The notes under the pieces are model-generated. The model was not told the origin of the DNA. It did not search any database and saw only the letters and a program-made list of their open reading frames with translations. The translations under genes and the position numbers were made by a program. This document shows, piece by piece, positions 62,532 through 64,000 of a DNA stretch of 64,000 nt. The first letter of the stretch is position 1; each line of letters opens with the position of its first letter. Source of the stretch: Heterobilharzia americana (Eukaryota > Platyhelminthes > Trematoda > Strigeidida > Schistosomatidae); contig OX104134.1 in assembly GCA_944470555.2 (NCBI GenBank), forward strand, positions 72,286,678-72,350,677, read 5' to 3'.

Positions 62532-63247
62532 CAAGCACCAATTACCATGAACGGGAGAAATCTAAAGATAGTTGTCTCTTTCACCCACCTGGACAGGGCA
62601 GCATCGTCTCAATTACCGGTGGGGACGGCTCAGATGAGGACGTCAAAGCCAGGATTGGAAAGATGCCAAGACACACCTTCATCAATCTGAAATAAGTGCG
62701 GAGATCTACTGCACTTCACTTCACTTCACTTCACTCAGCATAAAGAACAAGATCCAGATTTCCAACACCTGTGTCAAGTAAGTCAGTGTTTCTATGTGAT
62801 GGTTGAGAGAGTTGGTACGTTAGGAAACGCGTTTCCAACAAACTGCAGACATGCATCAACAACTACTGCCTACGCTCACTCGATACTGAACATCGATCAG
62901 ATGGCCAGAATGATAAGGATAAGTGACAAGGAACTCTGGCCGGGCAATGAGCCAACCAACCAAGAACTCATCGTTCAACAAATATGCAGAAGAAAGTGGA
63001 GATGGATTGGATTGGACGTACACTGAGAAGACTATTTGGGGACACCATGTGTCAGGCCAGGTCCTCGTGTGGAACCTGCATGGGGAGCGATGAGTTGGGC
63101 GTTCCAGCTGAGGGTGACATGGAGGAGATGGTGTGATGAAGAAATGAGAGGTTGTGATCCGTCGTGTAACCAGGTTTTGAAGACTGCAGAGAAGGGATTG
63201 AAATAAATGGTGACGTGCTACTGAAGCCCTATGTTCCATTAGGAACC
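61340..63247 (+). mobile_element. 5'-truncated RTE copy E of the deleted lineage
   Basis: Plus-strand copy starting inside the region after the endonuclease (equivalent to about 19525 of the intact element) and running to the 3' end (GCCCTATGTTCCATTAGGAACC). It shares with A and B the 446-bp RT deletion (CACCTGC joined to AACAGAACAGAGC near 61960), the (CAACT)n, (GTCA)n and (CACTT)n expansions and the same frameshifts. It has its own extra 22-24-base deletion near 61557. The His/Gln run (62480-62535) is still in frame locally. Non-coding as a whole. Confidence 0.9.
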
Positions 63248-63685
63248 AAGGGGTATTTTCCCCGCATTAATTTGTTATGTTTTTTGGTTTGACTGTTTTG
63301 ATTTCTTGAAAGCAGTTGATCTTACTTTATCTGATATTTCTACTAGAAATTTATAGTTTTTGCCGTTAACTACCTTCTTTATTTTACATTTTAGTTGTTC
63401 AATTTTATTCCAGATGGTTATAAACTTCTTGATAATCCTATGGATTCCTTCTTTGAAATAGAGTCTGCTGAAATGATTGATTGTTCTTTTGGTTTTGTCA
63501 GTAGATATTGGAATAGGTTTTCGAAAGTGTTTAGGAATACTTTTACTTCTCATACATATCTCATACATCTCTCAACATTCAAAATACGATGTTTTTCGAA
63601 ACATGATTCAGTTAGTGAGAGTCATGTGAATTTTTTGACTAGCATTCGAAAAAGAAGACCATAGGTTTAATTTATGCTGGGATCG
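63248..63685 (-). mobile_element. Penelope-like element N-terminal remnant
   Basis: The minus-strand 97-codon frame at 63568-63275 reads SIPKHFRKPIPISTDKTKR, then INHFSRLYFKEGIHRIIKKF, then KNYKFLVEISDKVRSTAFKK. The last part resembles the 61.2 kb PLE piece (LVENFNKARSTACRK), so I place it as the N-terminal region of a PLE. It continues on the 5' side to the terminal-type repeat at 63690-63785, as expected for an element start. Confidence 0.55.
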
Positions 63686-63689
63686 TTGT

Positions 63690-63785
63690 CAAGTAAATGC
63701 TACTATATCACTGTGTCATATCGGTCGAATGAACAAACTTGATATGAAATTACATTCTGCCATATTGCCCAAGATTTACACTTAT
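63690..63785 (-). repeat. PLE terminal-type repeat
   Basis: The minus strand contains ACACAGTGATATAGTAGC, TTTACTTGACAA and AGCATAAATT in the order seen at 52520-52690 and 53175-53320. Lies 5' of the N-terminal remnant. Confidence 0.6.
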
Positions 63786-64000
63786 GTCAAGGGTTACGCT
63801 TGTTTTTAAATGCACTATTTTCCTCATTAGGTGGAACAATTTTCTGATATACTACTTCATTCTTTCTCATATTATTGTCCTTAGTATTTTTCTAAGAATA
63901 CTTGGTAGTTTATTGTTCGATACGGTCGGTTTGTCATTAGCCCTTGACGTTCAAACAGATATTTTGAGTCTGAGTACTTAAAGGGCAAATCAACATTGAA
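63786..64000. other. window end, nothing recognised
   Basis: AT-rich, with a 65-codon hydrophobic frame of no recognisable identity. Confidence 0.35.

Noticed and set aside
63248..63340. Target-site duplication around RTE copy E
   Set aside because: The similar flanking strings are only about two thirds identical and much too long; they are better explained as two PLE copies.

Overview
The window looks like AT-rich, intron- or intergenic-type nuclear DNA of a parasitic flatworm, most likely a schistosome (Schistosomatidae). The reasons are the combination of tRNA-derived SINEs carrying hammerhead ribozymes (Sm-alpha-like), RTE-clade LINEs ending in (TAA)n, and many Penelope-like element (PLE) remnants with YIG-type endonuclease pieces. 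The genus call is inference from family knowledge. No bacterial-type genes, rRNA or CRISPR are present, and no complete host gene was recognised.

Layout. 1-5.9 kb: a hammerhead SINE (about 1.83-2.03 kb), a decayed LINE reverse transcriptase (2.29-3.87 kb, +), a PLE endonuclease remnant with an inverted terminal repeat (5.06-5.54 kb) and another SINE (5.68-5.85 kb). 8.18-12.12 kb: an internally deleted RTE copy ('copy A', minus) with an 11-bp target-site duplication, plus 0.8 kb of flank that reappears elsewhere. 13.4-15.5 kb: a hammerhead SINE, a PLE with RT and endonuclease parts (minus) and a large compound microsatellite. 16.3-17.7 kb: another decayed LINE RT (minus). 18.48-21.70 kb: an intact-looking RTE retrotransposon with a 1004-codon ORF (endonuclease plus RT), a 13-bp target-site duplication and a (TAA)n tail. 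26.63-30.71 kb: 'copy B', nearly identical to copy A together with its upstream flank. 34.13-34.59 kb: two hammerhead-bearing SINE pieces as an inverted repeat. 35.7-36.5 kb: a LINE RT remnant. 44.53-45.69 and 55.40-56.55 kb: an essentially identical pair of 5'-truncated RTE copies ('C' and 'D'). 49.28-49.43 kb: a possible host coding exon. 52.5-53.3, 56.6-57.4, 60.7-61.3 and 63.3-63.8 kb: PLE pieces. 61.34-63.25 kb: 5'-truncated RTE 'copy E' (+).

How the parts relate. Copies A, B and E share one internal deletion of about 446 bp in the RT region and many small tandem expansions, so they form a non-autonomous lineage that must have been copied in trans, plausibly by an intact element like the one at 18.5 kb. 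Copy B carries 0.8 kb of copy A's upstream flank, which suggests 5' transduction. The most interesting items are this lineage, the short-stem-III hammerheads with a CUGAGGA core, the inverted terminal-type repeat of the PLE remnants, and the identical C/D pair.
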